From contig CAZBMF010000035.1 of NCBI GenBank assembly GCA_964492925.1, positions 1 to 23,066 of the forward strand: a stretch of 23,066 nt of DNA, in the 5' to 3' direction. Below the pieces are notes generated by a model. The model worked only from the letters and a program-made list of their open reading frames with translations. It did not search any database and was not told the DNA's origin. Made by a program: the position numbers and the translations under genes. The stretch is from VMCP01 sp964492925. GTDB lineage: Bacteria > Bacteroidota > Bacteroidia > NS11-12g > UBA955. Below are positions 6,928 to 14,883 of the stretch, piece after piece (within the stretch, counting starts at the first letter, position 1; each line of letters begins with the position of its first letter).

Positions 6928-7823
6928 ACCGACCTAGGGTGATATTTCACCAACGTATCCGCCAAATAATTACGGTCCAAATGCGTGTAAATCTCTGTGG
7001 TTGTGATAGATTCATGTCCTAACATTTCTTGAACTGCCCTTAAATCTGCACCAGCTTCCACCAAATGTGTGGCAAAACTATGTCTAAAAGTATGTGGACT
7101 AATCACTTTATCAATTCCCGCCATGAGAGCGGCCTTTTTAATAAACAAAAATACGGATTGACGTGTTAACCCCCTTCCATATCGGTTCAAAAAGACCAAG
7201 TCCCTATCTCGTTTGGAAATATTCAATTTATTTCGTATATTACTTGTATATAGTTGAATATGTTTAATTGCACGTTCAGAAATGGGCACCAAACGCTCTT
7301 TATTGCCTTTACCCAACACCTGTATAAATTGCTCATTTACATGAACATGGGTGATTTGCAAACCCACCAATTCCGATACCCGAAGCCCACAGCTGTATAA
7401 TGTTTCCAGCATGGCAACATTGCGCTCACCCTCATCAGTGGAACGGTCAATACTCGATATCATGGCATCTATTTCTTCAGGACTCAATACTACGGGCAAC
7501 TTACGACCTGTTTTCGGTGGTTCCAAGAAATCCGCAGGACTCTCTGTAAGTTGATCATCGAGTACTAAAAATTTATAAAATGCCCTAACGCCAGAAACGA
7601 TGCGCGCTTGAGAGGTGGCTTGAAAACCCATTTCCGCGATAAATGCAGAAAATTGTTCGAGTTTTTTTCTATTGAGGGACAACGGGCTGTTGCTGCCATC
7701 ATCCAAGGACCAATATTTTAATTTTTCGATGTCGCGACAATACGCTTCAATGCTGTGTTTCGACAACGACTTTTCGAGTGTCAGAAATTGTTTAAATCCC
7801 AGTATGGCCTCATCCCACCCCAT
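6924..7823 (-). CDS. xerD: XerD-like site-specific tyrosine recombinase
   Basis: This 299-residue tyrosine recombinase has an N-terminal SAM-like DNA-binding domain (about 5-90) and a C-terminal catalytic domain (about 108-295). All catalytic residues are present: R148 (CGLRVSEL), K172 (GKGNKERLVP), H244 and R247 (HTFRHSFATH), H270 (LGHESI) and nucleophile Y279 (EIYTHLD). To my knowledge these numbers coincide with those of Escherichia coli XerD, and the length is nearly identical, which favours a chromosome dimer resolution recombinase over a phage or integron integrase. No mobile-element hallmarks surround it. It starts two bases after the Omp28-like gene, with which it is probably co-transcribed. 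FtsK, the activator of XerCD recombination, is encoded about 3.2 kb away. No partner recombinase is in the window, so a XerC assignment cannot be excluded. Confidence 0.92.
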   Translation of the reverse strand: MGWDEAILGFKQFLTLEKSLSKHSIEAYCRDIEKLKYWSLDDGSNSPLSLNRKKLEQFSAFIAEMGFQATSQARIVSGVRAFYKFLVLDDQLTESPADFLEPPKTGRKLPVVLSPEEIDAMISSIDRSTDEGERNVAMLETLYSCGLRVSELVGLQITHVHVNEQFIQVLGKGNKERLVPISERAIKHIQLYTSNIRNKLNISKRDRDLVFLNRYGRGLTRQSVFLFIKKAALMAGIDKVISPHTFRHSFATHLVEAGADLRAVQEMLGHESITTTEIYTHLDRNYLADTLVKYHPRSV

Positions 7824-7825
7824 TG

Positions 7826-8683
7826 TTATGGAATGAATTTCACCTTATTCACTTGGAGAACTTCTTTTGTATCAGCGTTTAACACCCAAACCATACAGCT
7901 CAATTTATTGGCCTTCCATTTGGCAACACGCGGAATATAATAGTGCTTTTCTGTGGTGAAACCAGCCGGCATTCCTTGCGTTAATGGATCACCGTATGAA
8001 GAAGTTACCAATTTTCTCAAAACATGTTTGAAGGTATAATTTTCTTCAACTCCTGTTGGGGTTGACTGCCAACCTACCATATCGTCTTCTAGGATGGCAA
8101 TTACCCAATTTAATTTAGTGGTTGCTGGAATATTGGTATTGGCAATGGCTTTGATCTCAACCCTGCATTTGTCTTCATCTGGCAACCAGCTTGCTTTTAA
8201 ATCAATGTTTATTGGTGTTGTTTTTGCTTTTTGTTGATCAACCACAATCGACCAAGAATTCTCATCAATAAAATACTTTCCATTGTAACTAACGTTATCA
8301 ATAATACCACTCGGCAAATTGGTAACCGCACCCAATGTCCCCACCAAATCATCGGCGTCTTTGGTTACCAAAGTATCTTGTCCATCCCAAGGGTTCGACA
8401 AAGGTTTATAATTTGGATAAATGGCCATAATCTGAATTCTATTCGGATTGGCATCTTCAAGGGCAATGGCTTTTTCTGCAGCGCGAGGGCAGTTGTTGCA
8501 GCGTACACCTGTTACATCAATCAACAATATTTGCTTGGTTTGAGGGGCTGGAGCAGACCCAAGGTAAGTGGTATCCAACAAAGGACGTTCTTTAAATTTC
8601 AAACCAGTTGGGGGTTCTTCTTCGCAAGAGATGAATGACAAAGCGAAAAATATCCCTCCAAAAAATAATGTAGAAATTCTCAT
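7826..8683 (-). CDS. Omp28-like lipoprotein with CxxC motif
   Basis: This 285-residue protein has a lipoprotein signal: the hydrophobic stretch ends in FISC with acylated C20, followed by EEEPPTG. Residues 52-72 (ILLIDVTGVRCNNCPRAAEK) resemble the thioredoxin-like core of the Omp28 family, with C62-x-x-C65 placed like a redox pair. The C-terminal half (about 145-285) is beta-rich, includes GDPLTQGMP (237-245), and looks like the extra beta domain seen in Omp28 relatives of Bacteroidetes. It is expected to be lipid-anchored outside the cytoplasm, at the outer membrane or surface. Its biochemical role is not established. Its upstream region is shared with a divergent lipoprotein glutathione peroxidase, and xerD follows after two bases. 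Confidence 0.85.
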   Translation of the reverse strand: MRISTLFFGGIFFALSFISCEEEPPTGLKFKERPLLDTTYLGSAPAPQTKQILLIDVTGVRCNNCPRAAEKAIALEDANPNRIQIMAIYPNYKPLSNPWDGQDTLVTKDADDLVGTLGAVTNLPSGIIDNVSYNGKYFIDENSWSIVVDQQKAKTTPINIDLKASWLPDEDKCRVEIKAIANTNIPATTKLNWVIAILEDDMVGWQSTPTGVEENYTFKHVLRKLVTSSYGDPLTQGMPAGFTTEKHYYIPRVAKWKANKLSCMVWVLNADTKEVLQVNKVKFIP

Positions 8684-8687
8684 TCCA

Positions 8688-8695
8688 CGAAAATA
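8688..8695 (-). promoter_or_regulatory. Candidate -7-like box for Omp28-like gene
   Basis: The minus strand reads TATTTTCG, a one-base variant of TAnnTTTG, four bases before the ATG at 8683. The same octamer sits upstream of ftsK and sucD. No convincing -33 element is visible. Confidence 0.3.
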
Positions 8696-8714
8696 AGCAA
8701 AACCTTTGTTTGGT

Positions 8715-8722
8715 TATATTTG
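8715..8722 (+). promoter_or_regulatory. Candidate -7 box for glutathione peroxidase
   Basis: TATATTTG is an exact TAnnTTTG match, 14 bases before the chosen ATG at 8737. It also argues against a TTG start at 8710, which would lie upstream of the transcript. Confidence 0.42.
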
Positions 8723-8736
8723 TTATTGAGAATATT

Positions 8737-9330
8737 ATGAGAAATTTAAAAAGAAATCTTTTAGCATCGAGTGCTTTTGCCTTATTAACGGGATGTTTCT
8801 TCGGAAAATCCAAAACAGTAGACGCGCAAACTGCTCAAAATACCACCCCATCGGAATCTGTTTACAACATCAAAATCATGCAGTTAGATGGGAAAACACC
8901 TATTGATTTGGCACAATTCAAAGGAAAGAAAATTCTCTTCGTGAACACTGCCAGTGAATGTGGGTTCACTCCACAATACGAAGATTTGCAAAAACTACAA
9001 GACAAATACAAAGACAAATTGGTGGTGATAGGTAGTCCTTGCAACCAATTTGGCGAACAAGAACCGGGAAATGGAGATCAAATTGCTACATTTTGCAAGA
9101 AAAACTTTGGTGTAACGTTTTTGTTGACAGAGAAAATTGATGTAAAGGGAGAAACCCAACATTCTTTGTACAAATGGTTAACACAAAAATCTAAAAATGG
9201 GGTTTTGGACTCAGAAGTAAAATGGAATTTCAACAAATTCATTGTAGATGAAAACGGCAAATTGTTGGCGTATTTTGCCTCAACAACCGGCCCAATGTCG
9301 TCTAATATTACCCAAATCATCGAGAAATAA
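8737..9330 (+). CDS. Lipoprotein glutathione peroxidase (thiol peroxidase type)
   Basis: Read from the ATG at 8737 this is a 197-residue glutathione peroxidase family protein. It reduces hydrogen or organic peroxides. The peroxidatic residue is cysteine, not selenocysteine: C75 in NTASECGFTPQY (70-81). The partner residues are Q108 in NQFGEQEPG (103-111), and W163 and N164 in VKWNFNKF (161-168). C120 (TFCKKNFG) stands where the resolving cysteine of thioredoxin-dependent bacterial relatives lies, so thioredoxin may be the real reductant. The N-terminus is a lipoprotein signal ending in LLTGC (C20), so the enzyme is predicted to sit outside the cytoplasm. A TTG at 8710 would add nine residues but falls before the -7 box. 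The gene is divergent from the Omp28-like lipoprotein. Confidence 0.92.
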   Translation: MRNLKRNLLASSAFALLTGCFFGKSKTVDAQTAQNTTPSESVYNIKIMQLDGKTPIDLAQFKGKKILFVNTASECGFTPQYEDLQKLQDKYKDKLVVIGSPCNQFGEQEPGNGDQIATFCKKNFGVTFLLTEKIDVKGETQHSLYKWLTQKSKNGVLDSEVKWNFNKFIVDENGKLLAYFASTTGPMSSNITQIIEK

Positions 9331-9383
9331 GCATTATTTTGAGGGATAATCAACTTTTTCATGGCTTTTTGCAGCCTTAACAT

Positions 9384-9391
9384 TATTTTCG
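9384..9391 (+). promoter_or_regulatory. Candidate -7-like box for sucD
   Basis: TATTTTCG lies 19 bases before the sucD ATG. It is a one-base variant of TAnnTTTG. A TTTG at 9368-9371 is only 12 bases upstream, too close for a standard -33 element, so the call is weak. Confidence 0.25.
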
Positions 9392-9410
9392 CGTTCGAAA
9401 AAATAGACTC

Positions 9411-10280
9411 ATGAGCATTCTAGTAAATAAAAATTCGAGAATTGTAGTTCAAGGATTTACCGGTAACGAAGGAACTTTCCATGCAACTCAAATGATTGAA
9501 TATGGTACCAACGTGGTAGGTGGCGTTACTCCAGGTAAAGGAGGAAGCAAGCATTTAGATCGTCCTGTATTTAACACTGTAGAAGCTGCAGTAAACGAAG
9601 CAGGTGCCGATGTAAGTATCATTTTCGTACCGCCAGCATTTGCAGCGGATGCAATCATGGAATCTGCTGATGCAGGTATCAAAGTAATTGTTGCCATCAC
9701 TGAAGGTATTCCTACCAAAGATATGGTAATGGTTAAAGAATATTTGAATTCTAAAAATTGCCGTCTTATCGGTCCTAATTGCCCTGGTATTATCACTCCT
9801 GAAGAAGCTAAAATTGGTATCATGCCAGGTTTTATCTTCAAAAAAGGACATATTGGTGTTGTTTCTAAGTCAGGTACTTTGACCTACGAAGCGGTTGATC
9901 AATTAACCAAACTTGGTATGGGACAATCTACCGCGATTGGAATTGGTGGTGACCCAATTATTGGAACTACAACCAAAGAAGCGGTTGAATTATTCATGAA
10001 CGATCCTGAAACTGCTGGTATCGTGATGATTGGTGAAATTGGTGGTGGAATGGAAGCAGAAGCTGCTCATTGGATCAAACAATACGGAACCAAACCAGTA
10101 GTAGGTTTCATCGCTGGTCAAACTGCTCCTGCTGGACGCAGAATGGGTCATGCTGGTGCTATTGTTGGTGGAAAAGACGACACTGCTGCTGCTAAAATGG
10201 CCATCATGCGCGAGTGTGGTATTCACGTTGTTGAAAGCCCAGCTGAAATCGGACGTAGAATGTTCGAAGTAATGAAATAA
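9411..10280 (+). CDS. sucD: Succinyl-CoA synthetase (ADP-forming) alpha subunit
   Basis: This 289-residue protein is full length for SucD. With the beta subunit it interconverts succinyl-CoA and succinate with formation of ATP or GTP in the TCA cycle. The CoA-binding Rossmann part begins SRIVVQGFTGNEGTFH (9-24), and CoA-site residues follow around GPNCPG (121-126). The phosphohistidine is H247 in GRRMGHAGAIVGG (242-254), with the acidic partner region at GEIGGGMEAEA (208-218). The window holds no sucC neighbour, so the subunits are encoded apart, unlike the sucCD operon of proteobacteria. The gene is followed 18 bases later by a strong hairpin terminator. Codon choice (many GGT, GCT, CCT) suggests high expression compared with neighbours. 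Confidence 0.96.
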   Translation: MSILVNKNSRIVVQGFTGNEGTFHATQMIEYGTNVVGGVTPGKGGSKHLDRPVFNTVEAAVNEAGADVSIIFVPPAFAADAIMESADAGIKVIVAITEGIPTKDMVMVKEYLNSKNCRLIGPNCPGIITPEEAKIGIMPGFIFKKGHIGVVSKSGTLTYEAVDQLTKLGMGQSTAIGIGGDPIIGTTTKEAVELFMNDPETAGIVMIGEIGGGMEAEAAHWIKQYGTKPVVGFIAGQTAPAGRRMGHAGAIVGGKDDTAAAKMAIMRECGIHVVESPAEIGRRMFEVMK

Positions 10281-10298
10281 GTTAAAAAATAATATACA

Positions 10299-10332
10299 AA
10301 AAAAAGGCTGTTTGGAAAAACAGCCTTTTTTT
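10299..10332. terminator. Bidirectional terminator between sucD and lolA
   Basis: AAAAAAAGGCTGTTT (10299-10313) pairs perfectly with AAACAGCCTTTTTTT (10318-10332) around a GGAA loop, giving a 15-base-pair stem with seven T at the plus-strand end and seven A on the other. It lies 18 bases after the sucD stop and 29 bases past the convergent lolA stop. Confidence 0.95.
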
Positions 10333-10361
10333 ATGCAGCAATCTCGCTGAAAAATAGGTGG

Positions 10362-11057
10362 TTACTTTTTCTTTTTAGACTTTGTTAAATCTACCACGGT
10401 AACATCACTGTGGCCAGCTTCTACCCATTGGAAAAAGTCATCTTTTATAGCAGTATTGGGCGTAAGTTTATTCATTTCAATGGAAACTTCTGTACCATTT
10501 TTATAATGTTGAACCACCTTGTTGATTTTATAAGAATTGTCGATCTCTAATTTCAAATATGCATAGTTGGCCTTTTTCTTAGGCACCAAACGAACCACAT
10601 CGTGCACCTTTCCACCTTCGGTGGTTGGACCTTCATATTTGCTCTTGTAACCTTTTTGATACACCGTAAAAATCTCATTCGGGGTAATACTATTGTCGCG
10701 CTTTTTATAGTCCTCTATGGTTACTTCTTGGTCGTCTGGACTGTAAGTCCAAATGGTAACACCATTGCAAAAGATTTCTTGATTGGCATAATTCAATTTA
10801 AATTTATTTCCTTTGATCCAAACGGTTCCTTTAGACACCACTGGTTTTTTATTGACCGCAGTAGTGGTAATGGTAAAAGAGGCCGTGATGGTTTTATACC
10901 CTTGGTAAAGTTTGGTCACTTTCTTTAAAATTTCTTGGGATTTTGCATCGCTCTGTCCTTTGTCGGCAGCAACCTCTTGGGTTTGCGCAAAGGCTACATT
11001 TGAGGTCATTATCCCCCCAAAAAACAACCCCACAATAACACTAAATTTAACGTTCAT
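10362..11057 (-). CDS. lolA: LolA-like periplasmic lipoprotein carrier
   Basis: This 231-residue protein has a signal peptide ending near VAFA (residues 21-24) and a mature chain starting at Q25. The rest follows the LolA/LppC-like half-barrel pattern: YQGYKTITASFTITTT (51-66), then SKGTVWIKGNKFKLNY (75-90), then ANQEIFCNGVTIWTYSPDDQ, which contains the conserved 'W-Y-P' strand. LolA carries outer-membrane lipoproteins through the periplasm from the LolCDE complex. The many lipoproteins in this window would be clients. Its ATG follows the ftsK stop after 15 bases, so the two are co-transcribed. The ftsK-lolA order also occurs in Escherichia coli. The C-terminal tail is lysine-rich (SKKKK). 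Confidence 0.88.
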   Translation of the reverse strand: MNVKFSVIVGLFFGGIMTSNVAFAQTQEVAADKGQSDAKSQEILKKVTKLYQGYKTITASFTITTTAVNKKPVVSKGTVWIKGNKFKLNYANQEIFCNGVTIWTYSPDDQEVTIEDYKKRDNSITPNEIFTVYQKGYKSKYEGPTTEGGKVHDVVRLVPKKKANYAYLKLEIDNSYKINKVVQHYKNGTEVSIEMNKLTPNTAIKDDFFQWVEAGHSDVTVVDLTKSKKKK

Positions 11058-11072
11058 CTTTTAATATATTAC

Positions 11073-13781
11073 TTACAAATTATTCAAAAACTGTTCCAAA
11101 GCATATTCATCAGGAATTAAAACTTGACGGGGTTTGCTTCCTGCATTCGGTCCAACAATACCCGCATCTTCGAGTTGATCCATCAATCGACCAGCACGGT
11201 TGTACCCTATTTTTAATTTACGTTGTATCATACTGGTACTTCCCACTTGGTTTTGTACAATCACACGGGCCGCATCTTCAAACATGGAATCACGCTCATC
11301 GGCATTAAATTCCCCACCCGCAATGGTTGTGGTATCATCTTGAACCTCTGGCAATATATATGCCGTTGGATATGCCCTTTGCTCACCAATAAAATCACAA
11401 ATTTGTTCTACCTCTGGGGTATCAACAAAAGGACATTGCAAACGAATCATTTCATTACCTCCACTGTACAACATATCTCCTTTTCCAATCAATTGATCGG
11501 CACCATTGCCATCTAATATAGTACGGCTATCGATCTTAGAAGTTACACGGAAAGCAATTCTCGCAGGGAAATTGGCTTTAATCATACCGGTAATGACATT
11601 CACTGATGGACGTTGGGTTGCCAAAATTAAATGAATTCCGATTGCACGCGCTAACTGCGCAATACGGGCAATTGGCATTTCAATCTCTTTTCCTGCGGTC
11701 ATCATCAAATCGGCCACCTCATCTATCACCACCACTATATATGGCAGGAAACGATGTCCATTTTGAGGATTCAACTTACGGTTTACAAACTTGCCATTGT
11801 ACTCCACGATGTTTCTTACCATGGCGTCTTGAAGCAATTTGTAACGGTTGTCCATCTCCACACATAGAGAATTCAATGTATTGATAACCTTTGCATTATC
11901 GGTAATAATGGCTTCTCCATCACCTGGTAACTTTGCCAAGAAATGCCTTTCAATTTTATTGAATAAGGTTAATTCTACCTTTTTTGGATCAACCAACACA
12001 AATTTCACATAAGCAGGGTGCATTTTATACAGAAGAGACACCAAAATGGCATTCAAACCAACGGATTTACCTTGTCCTGTTGCACCAGCCATTAACAAAT
12101 GTGGCATTTTTGCTAAATCGGCAATGAAAATCTCATTTGAAATGGTTTTTCCCAAAGCCACAGGAAGCTGATAATCACATTCTTGGAATTTTTTACTCGC
12201 CAATACACCGCGCATCGGCACCATTTCTGGATTTCTGTTTGGAACTTCAATACCAATGGTTCCTTTTCCAGGAATTGGCGCAATAATCCTAATACCTAAT
12301 GCTGCCAAACTCAATGCAATATCGTCTTCCAAGTTCTTAATTCTTGAAATTTTCACCCCCGGAGCAGGAACAATTTCATACAATGTAACGGTTGGACCAA
12401 CACTCGCTTTAATGCTAGAAATGCCAATTTTGTAATTTTCTAGTGTATCTTGAATGAGCTTTTTACTTTTGTTAATCTCATCAATATCAATCTCTTGCTT
12501 TTTGGTATCGTAATCTTTTAGAAGATCTAAGGTAGGGAAAATGTACTTGCTCAAATCGGCCTTTGGATCAAATTCTGTATCTATACCAAAACGTTCCACA
12601 GAAGCATCACCTTGATTTTCTGATACCAATTCATCTTCTTGCTGGGTCAAATCTTGGATGGCAAAACCATCATCGAAGGTAATTTCCTTTGGAGGCGCCA
12701 CATACGGTACTGGCTCTTCTTCCGGAGTGGCCATATAAATCTCAAAAGTTTCCTCAGGTTTTGCAGTTGGAACATCGTCTATTCTACCACCTAAGTTTCC
12801 TGGATTGATAGGCAATTCTTCCGGTTCTTGGGTCTCTACAATTGGTTCAAAGGTAGGTTTTGCAACCTCTTCTTCTTCATTTTTGAGGGATGTTGGAGGA
12901 GCAACTTCATCTTTGCGTTTTATGGTGATATTCATACCATCCCAATTTTCAAAATCATTTACCGACGGACCATCATCGTCATCATCCGTCAATAAATTTG
13001 ATTCATCATCATCATCATCATCTGCACCGTCTACAATAATGGTTGGTTTGATTTTTTCCTCCACAATCATTTGATCTTCAGCACCATCGGCAATTCCATT
13101 AAATTCATCTTCGAATTCTTCTTCTGGCGTTTTGATAACAATTTTAGAAAACGGATTCAAATTGAGGAAAACAAATGAATATACCACTGCATAAGCGGCC
13201 AAGAACAAAAAAGCACCAATTGGACCAATACTTTCTTGAATTTGAACGATTCCAAAATAACCAAAAGTACCACCAAGCATGGGATACCAAATTTGAAAAC
13301 AATAACCTAAGAAAAGTGAAAACCAAATTGCAAACAAAATTGTGTGTAACAATATTCTGAGCAACGAGTAAGGCCTATAATCGAACAACAGGAATAACCC
13401 AGAAAACACCAAATAAGGGATGAGAGCAAAAGCAGCAAAACCGAAGCCATTGTGTACAAAGAAAAAAGCCAAACTAGACCCAATTGTGCCCATTGCGTTG
13501 GCCGGTTTTATTTTGGCACCACCCTCATAACCACCACCGTCGATAGCAAAACTTTGATCTGTTTGCCAAGTAAAAAAGTAGGAAGTAAAACTTATGAGAA
13601 AAATGATGGATAAAATCAACAATAAAAACCCAACAACCTTGCGGGTTGTATCATTTTTCAGGGTAGCTGCCTTCAAAATTTCTTTACCGGAAATTTGTTC
13701 CGATTTGTCGGAAGGTCTTTCTTTCAAAAAATCAGCCGGCGATTTTGATTTCTTCGATGATTGTTTAGGCGCTGCACTCAT
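11073..13781 (-). CDS. ftsK: DNA translocase FtsK/SpoIIIE
   Basis: This 902-residue septal DNA pump clears chromosome ends during division and activates XerCD at dif. Four membrane segments lie at about 50-70, 103-133, 143-162 and 185-207. The cytoplasmic linker (about 215-400) is very acidic, with DDDDDD (254-259) and DDDDD (266-270). The alpha/beta motor follows: Walker A GATGQGKS (566-573), Walker B VVVIDEVADL (683-692) and an ATQRPSVNVITG segment (721-732). The C-terminal gamma winged-helix domain (about 835-902) contains STSMIQRKLKIGYNRAGRLM, which recognises polar KOPS-type sequences and contacts XerD. The length is normal for the family. It heads the ftsK-lolA pair and lies near xerD, its functional partner. 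Confidence 0.96.
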   Translation of the reverse strand: MSAAPKQSSKKSKSPADFLKERPSDKSEQISGKEILKAATLKNDTTRKVVGFLLLILSIIFLISFTSYFFTWQTDQSFAIDGGGYEGGAKIKPANAMGTIGSSLAFFFVHNGFGFAAFALIPYLVFSGLFLLFDYRPYSLLRILLHTILFAIWFSLFLGYCFQIWYPMLGGTFGYFGIVQIQESIGPIGAFLFLAAYAVVYSFVFLNLNPFSKIVIKTPEEEFEDEFNGIADGAEDQMIVEEKIKPTIIVDGADDDDDDESNLLTDDDDDGPSVNDFENWDGMNITIKRKDEVAPPTSLKNEEEEVAKPTFEPIVETQEPEELPINPGNLGGRIDDVPTAKPEETFEIYMATPEEEPVPYVAPPKEITFDDGFAIQDLTQQEDELVSENQGDASVERFGIDTEFDPKADLSKYIFPTLDLLKDYDTKKQEIDIDEINKSKKLIQDTLENYKIGISSIKASVGPTVTLYEIVPAPGVKISRIKNLEDDIALSLAALGIRIIAPIPGKGTIGIEVPNRNPEMVPMRGVLASKKFQECDYQLPVALGKTISNEIFIADLAKMPHLLMAGATGQGKSVGLNAILVSLLYKMHPAYVKFVLVDPKKVELTLFNKIERHFLAKLPGDGEAIITDNAKVINTLNSLCVEMDNRYKLLQDAMVRNIVEYNGKFVNRKLNPQNGHRFLPYIVVVIDEVADLMMTAGKEIEMPIARIAQLARAIGIHLILATQRPSVNVITGMIKANFPARIAFRVTSKIDSRTILDGNGADQLIGKGDMLYSGGNEMIRLQCPFVDTPEVEQICDFIGEQRAYPTAYILPEVQDDTTTIAGGEFNADERDSMFEDAARVIVQNQVGSTSMIQRKLKIGYNRAGRLMDQLEDAGIVGPNAGSKPRQVLIPDEYALEQFLNNL
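13003..13020. repeat. TCA trinucleotide microsatellite in ftsK
   Basis: Six tandem TCA units (GAT/TGA family; aspartate codons on the coding strand) encode part of the acidic linker of FtsK. A second, imperfect run lies at about 12971-12987. Changes in copy number would alter only the number of aspartates and keep the frame. Confidence 0.7.
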
Positions 13782-13790
13782 GTGGATTCA

Positions 13791-13798
13791 CGAAAATA
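13791..13798 (-). promoter_or_regulatory. Candidate -7-like box for ftsK
   Basis: The minus strand reads TATTTTCG nine bases before the ftsK ATG at 13781, identical to the boxes before sucD and the Omp28-like gene. No -33 TTTG is placed correctly. Confidence 0.3.
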
Positions 13799-13817
13799 AA
13801 ACCAAATAAACCTAAAA

Positions 13818-13839
13818 TTCTGTGTACTTATTCACAGAA
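13818..13839 (-). terminator. Possible weak terminator or operator after rnz
   Basis: TTCTGTG (13818-13824) and CACAGAA (13833-13839) form a 7-base-pair stem around an 8-base loop, followed on the minus strand by TTTT. It lies between the rnz stop and the ftsK start. The short T-run and AT-rich stem make termination uncertain. It could instead be a regulator site in front of ftsK. Confidence 0.3.
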
Positions 13840-13886
13840 AAAAGAGTGTTTATTATATCAATCAACGTAAATTAACTGTAAATATT

Positions 13887-14810
13887 TCAACTATTTAGCT
13901 GAAACACCTGTCCCTCCAAAGCCAAATAGGTAGACAAGTGCATTTTCTTAGCTTCCAAAAGCAATGGCTCTAGGTCTAAATATCGTGCACTATAATGTCC
14001 AATAAGTAAATTTTTCACCTTCGCCAAGTTGGCAATTTGTCCTGCTTGAAGGGCTGTTGTATGAAAAGTTTCTTCTGCCCTGCTCAACCTATCATGCAAA
14101 AATGTGGCTTCGTGATACAACATGGTAACATGCTGAATGTAAGGTACAATGCTTTCATCGTAAATGGTATCGGAGATATAGGCAAATTTTCGGTTTTTAT
14201 ATCCCGGAATGGTCAATATTTCATTGGCTATTTCGATGCCTCTGGAACTAACAAACGACTCACCGGACTTCAGTTTTTCATAAAAAGTAACAGGTATTTC
14301 ATATCGTTCGCAAGCTTCAACATTGATTTTTCGTTCAGAGCCCTTTTCTTCAATGATAAACCCTGTGCATGGAATACGGTGTTTTAAGGGAACCGTGTGC
14401 ACCGCAAAATCCGTTTCGTTTAAAACAGTTTCATACTCATTTGGATTGGTGAAAATATAATGGATTTCAAAATTCAATCGCGCATCGCCAATGCTCAAAA
14501 TAGTGTCCATGATGGGCTTTAAATCTGCCGGACACACAATGTAAAGCGGGTCAATCCTACCAAATAAGGCCATCGACGACACCAAACCCGGAAGTCCAAA
14601 ATAATGATCTCCATGAAGATGTGAAATCAACACATATTTGATTTTTTGTAGCCTTAAATTGTACTTGGTAATCTGTAGTTGGGTTGCTTCCCCACAGTCT
14701 ATTAGGAAATAATGCTTATCCAAACGAACATATTGAGCACTCGGATTCCGGTCTCTCGCCGGAGTGGCAGACGAAGTACCCAAAACTGTTATTTCAAATG
14801 GCTTTTGCAT
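13887..14810 (-). CDS. rnz: Ribonuclease Z (tRNA 3' endonuclease)
   Basis: This 307-residue metallo-beta-lactamase-fold enzyme cuts the 3' trailer of tRNA precursors. The start PFEITVLGTSSATPARDRNP (4-23) is typical of RNase Z. The zinc motif HLHGDH (64-69) sits in VLISHLHGDHYFGLPGL. Further likely ligands are the histidine in LYHEATF, the aspartate in YISDTIYDE and the final histidine in LIGHYSARY near the C-terminus. The length matches the short bacterial RNase Z (ElaC) form. It is the last gene of a minus-strand run (aat, cyclase, GT9, rnz) but is separated from the GT9 gene by 73 bases. That gap holds a near match to the -7 box (TAATATTG, 8 bases before the ATG), so it may have its own promoter. 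Confidence 0.95.
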   Translation of the reverse strand: MQKPFEITVLGTSSATPARDRNPSAQYVRLDKHYFLIDCGEATQLQITKYNLRLQKIKYVLISHLHGDHYFGLPGLVSSMALFGRIDPLYIVCPADLKPIMDTILSIGDARLNFEIHYIFTNPNEYETVLNETDFAVHTVPLKHRIPCTGFIIEEKGSERKINVEACERYEIPVTFYEKLKSGESFVSSRGIEIANEILTIPGYKNRKFAYISDTIYDESIVPYIQHVTMLYHEATFLHDRLSRAEETFHTTALQAGQIANLAKVKNLLIGHYSARYLDLEPLLLEAKKMHLSTYLALEGQVFQLNS

Positions 14811-14883
14811 TTACGAACCAATATTAGTTCTAATTTCTGCGAAAATCATGCCATGTTTCACAGTTTTTGAGTGATTCTGCAAA

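Noticed and set aside
6924..7823. xerD as a sign of an integrated mobile element
   Set aside because: Catalytic residue spacing and length match housekeeping XerD, and no attachment repeats, transposase, phage or relaxase genes are near.
9488..9841. Long antisense frames within sucD
   Set aside because: They mirror the strongly biased codon use of sucD and have no motif, start context or upstream signals. The same applies to antisense frames inside ftsK, the T9SS cargo gene and others.
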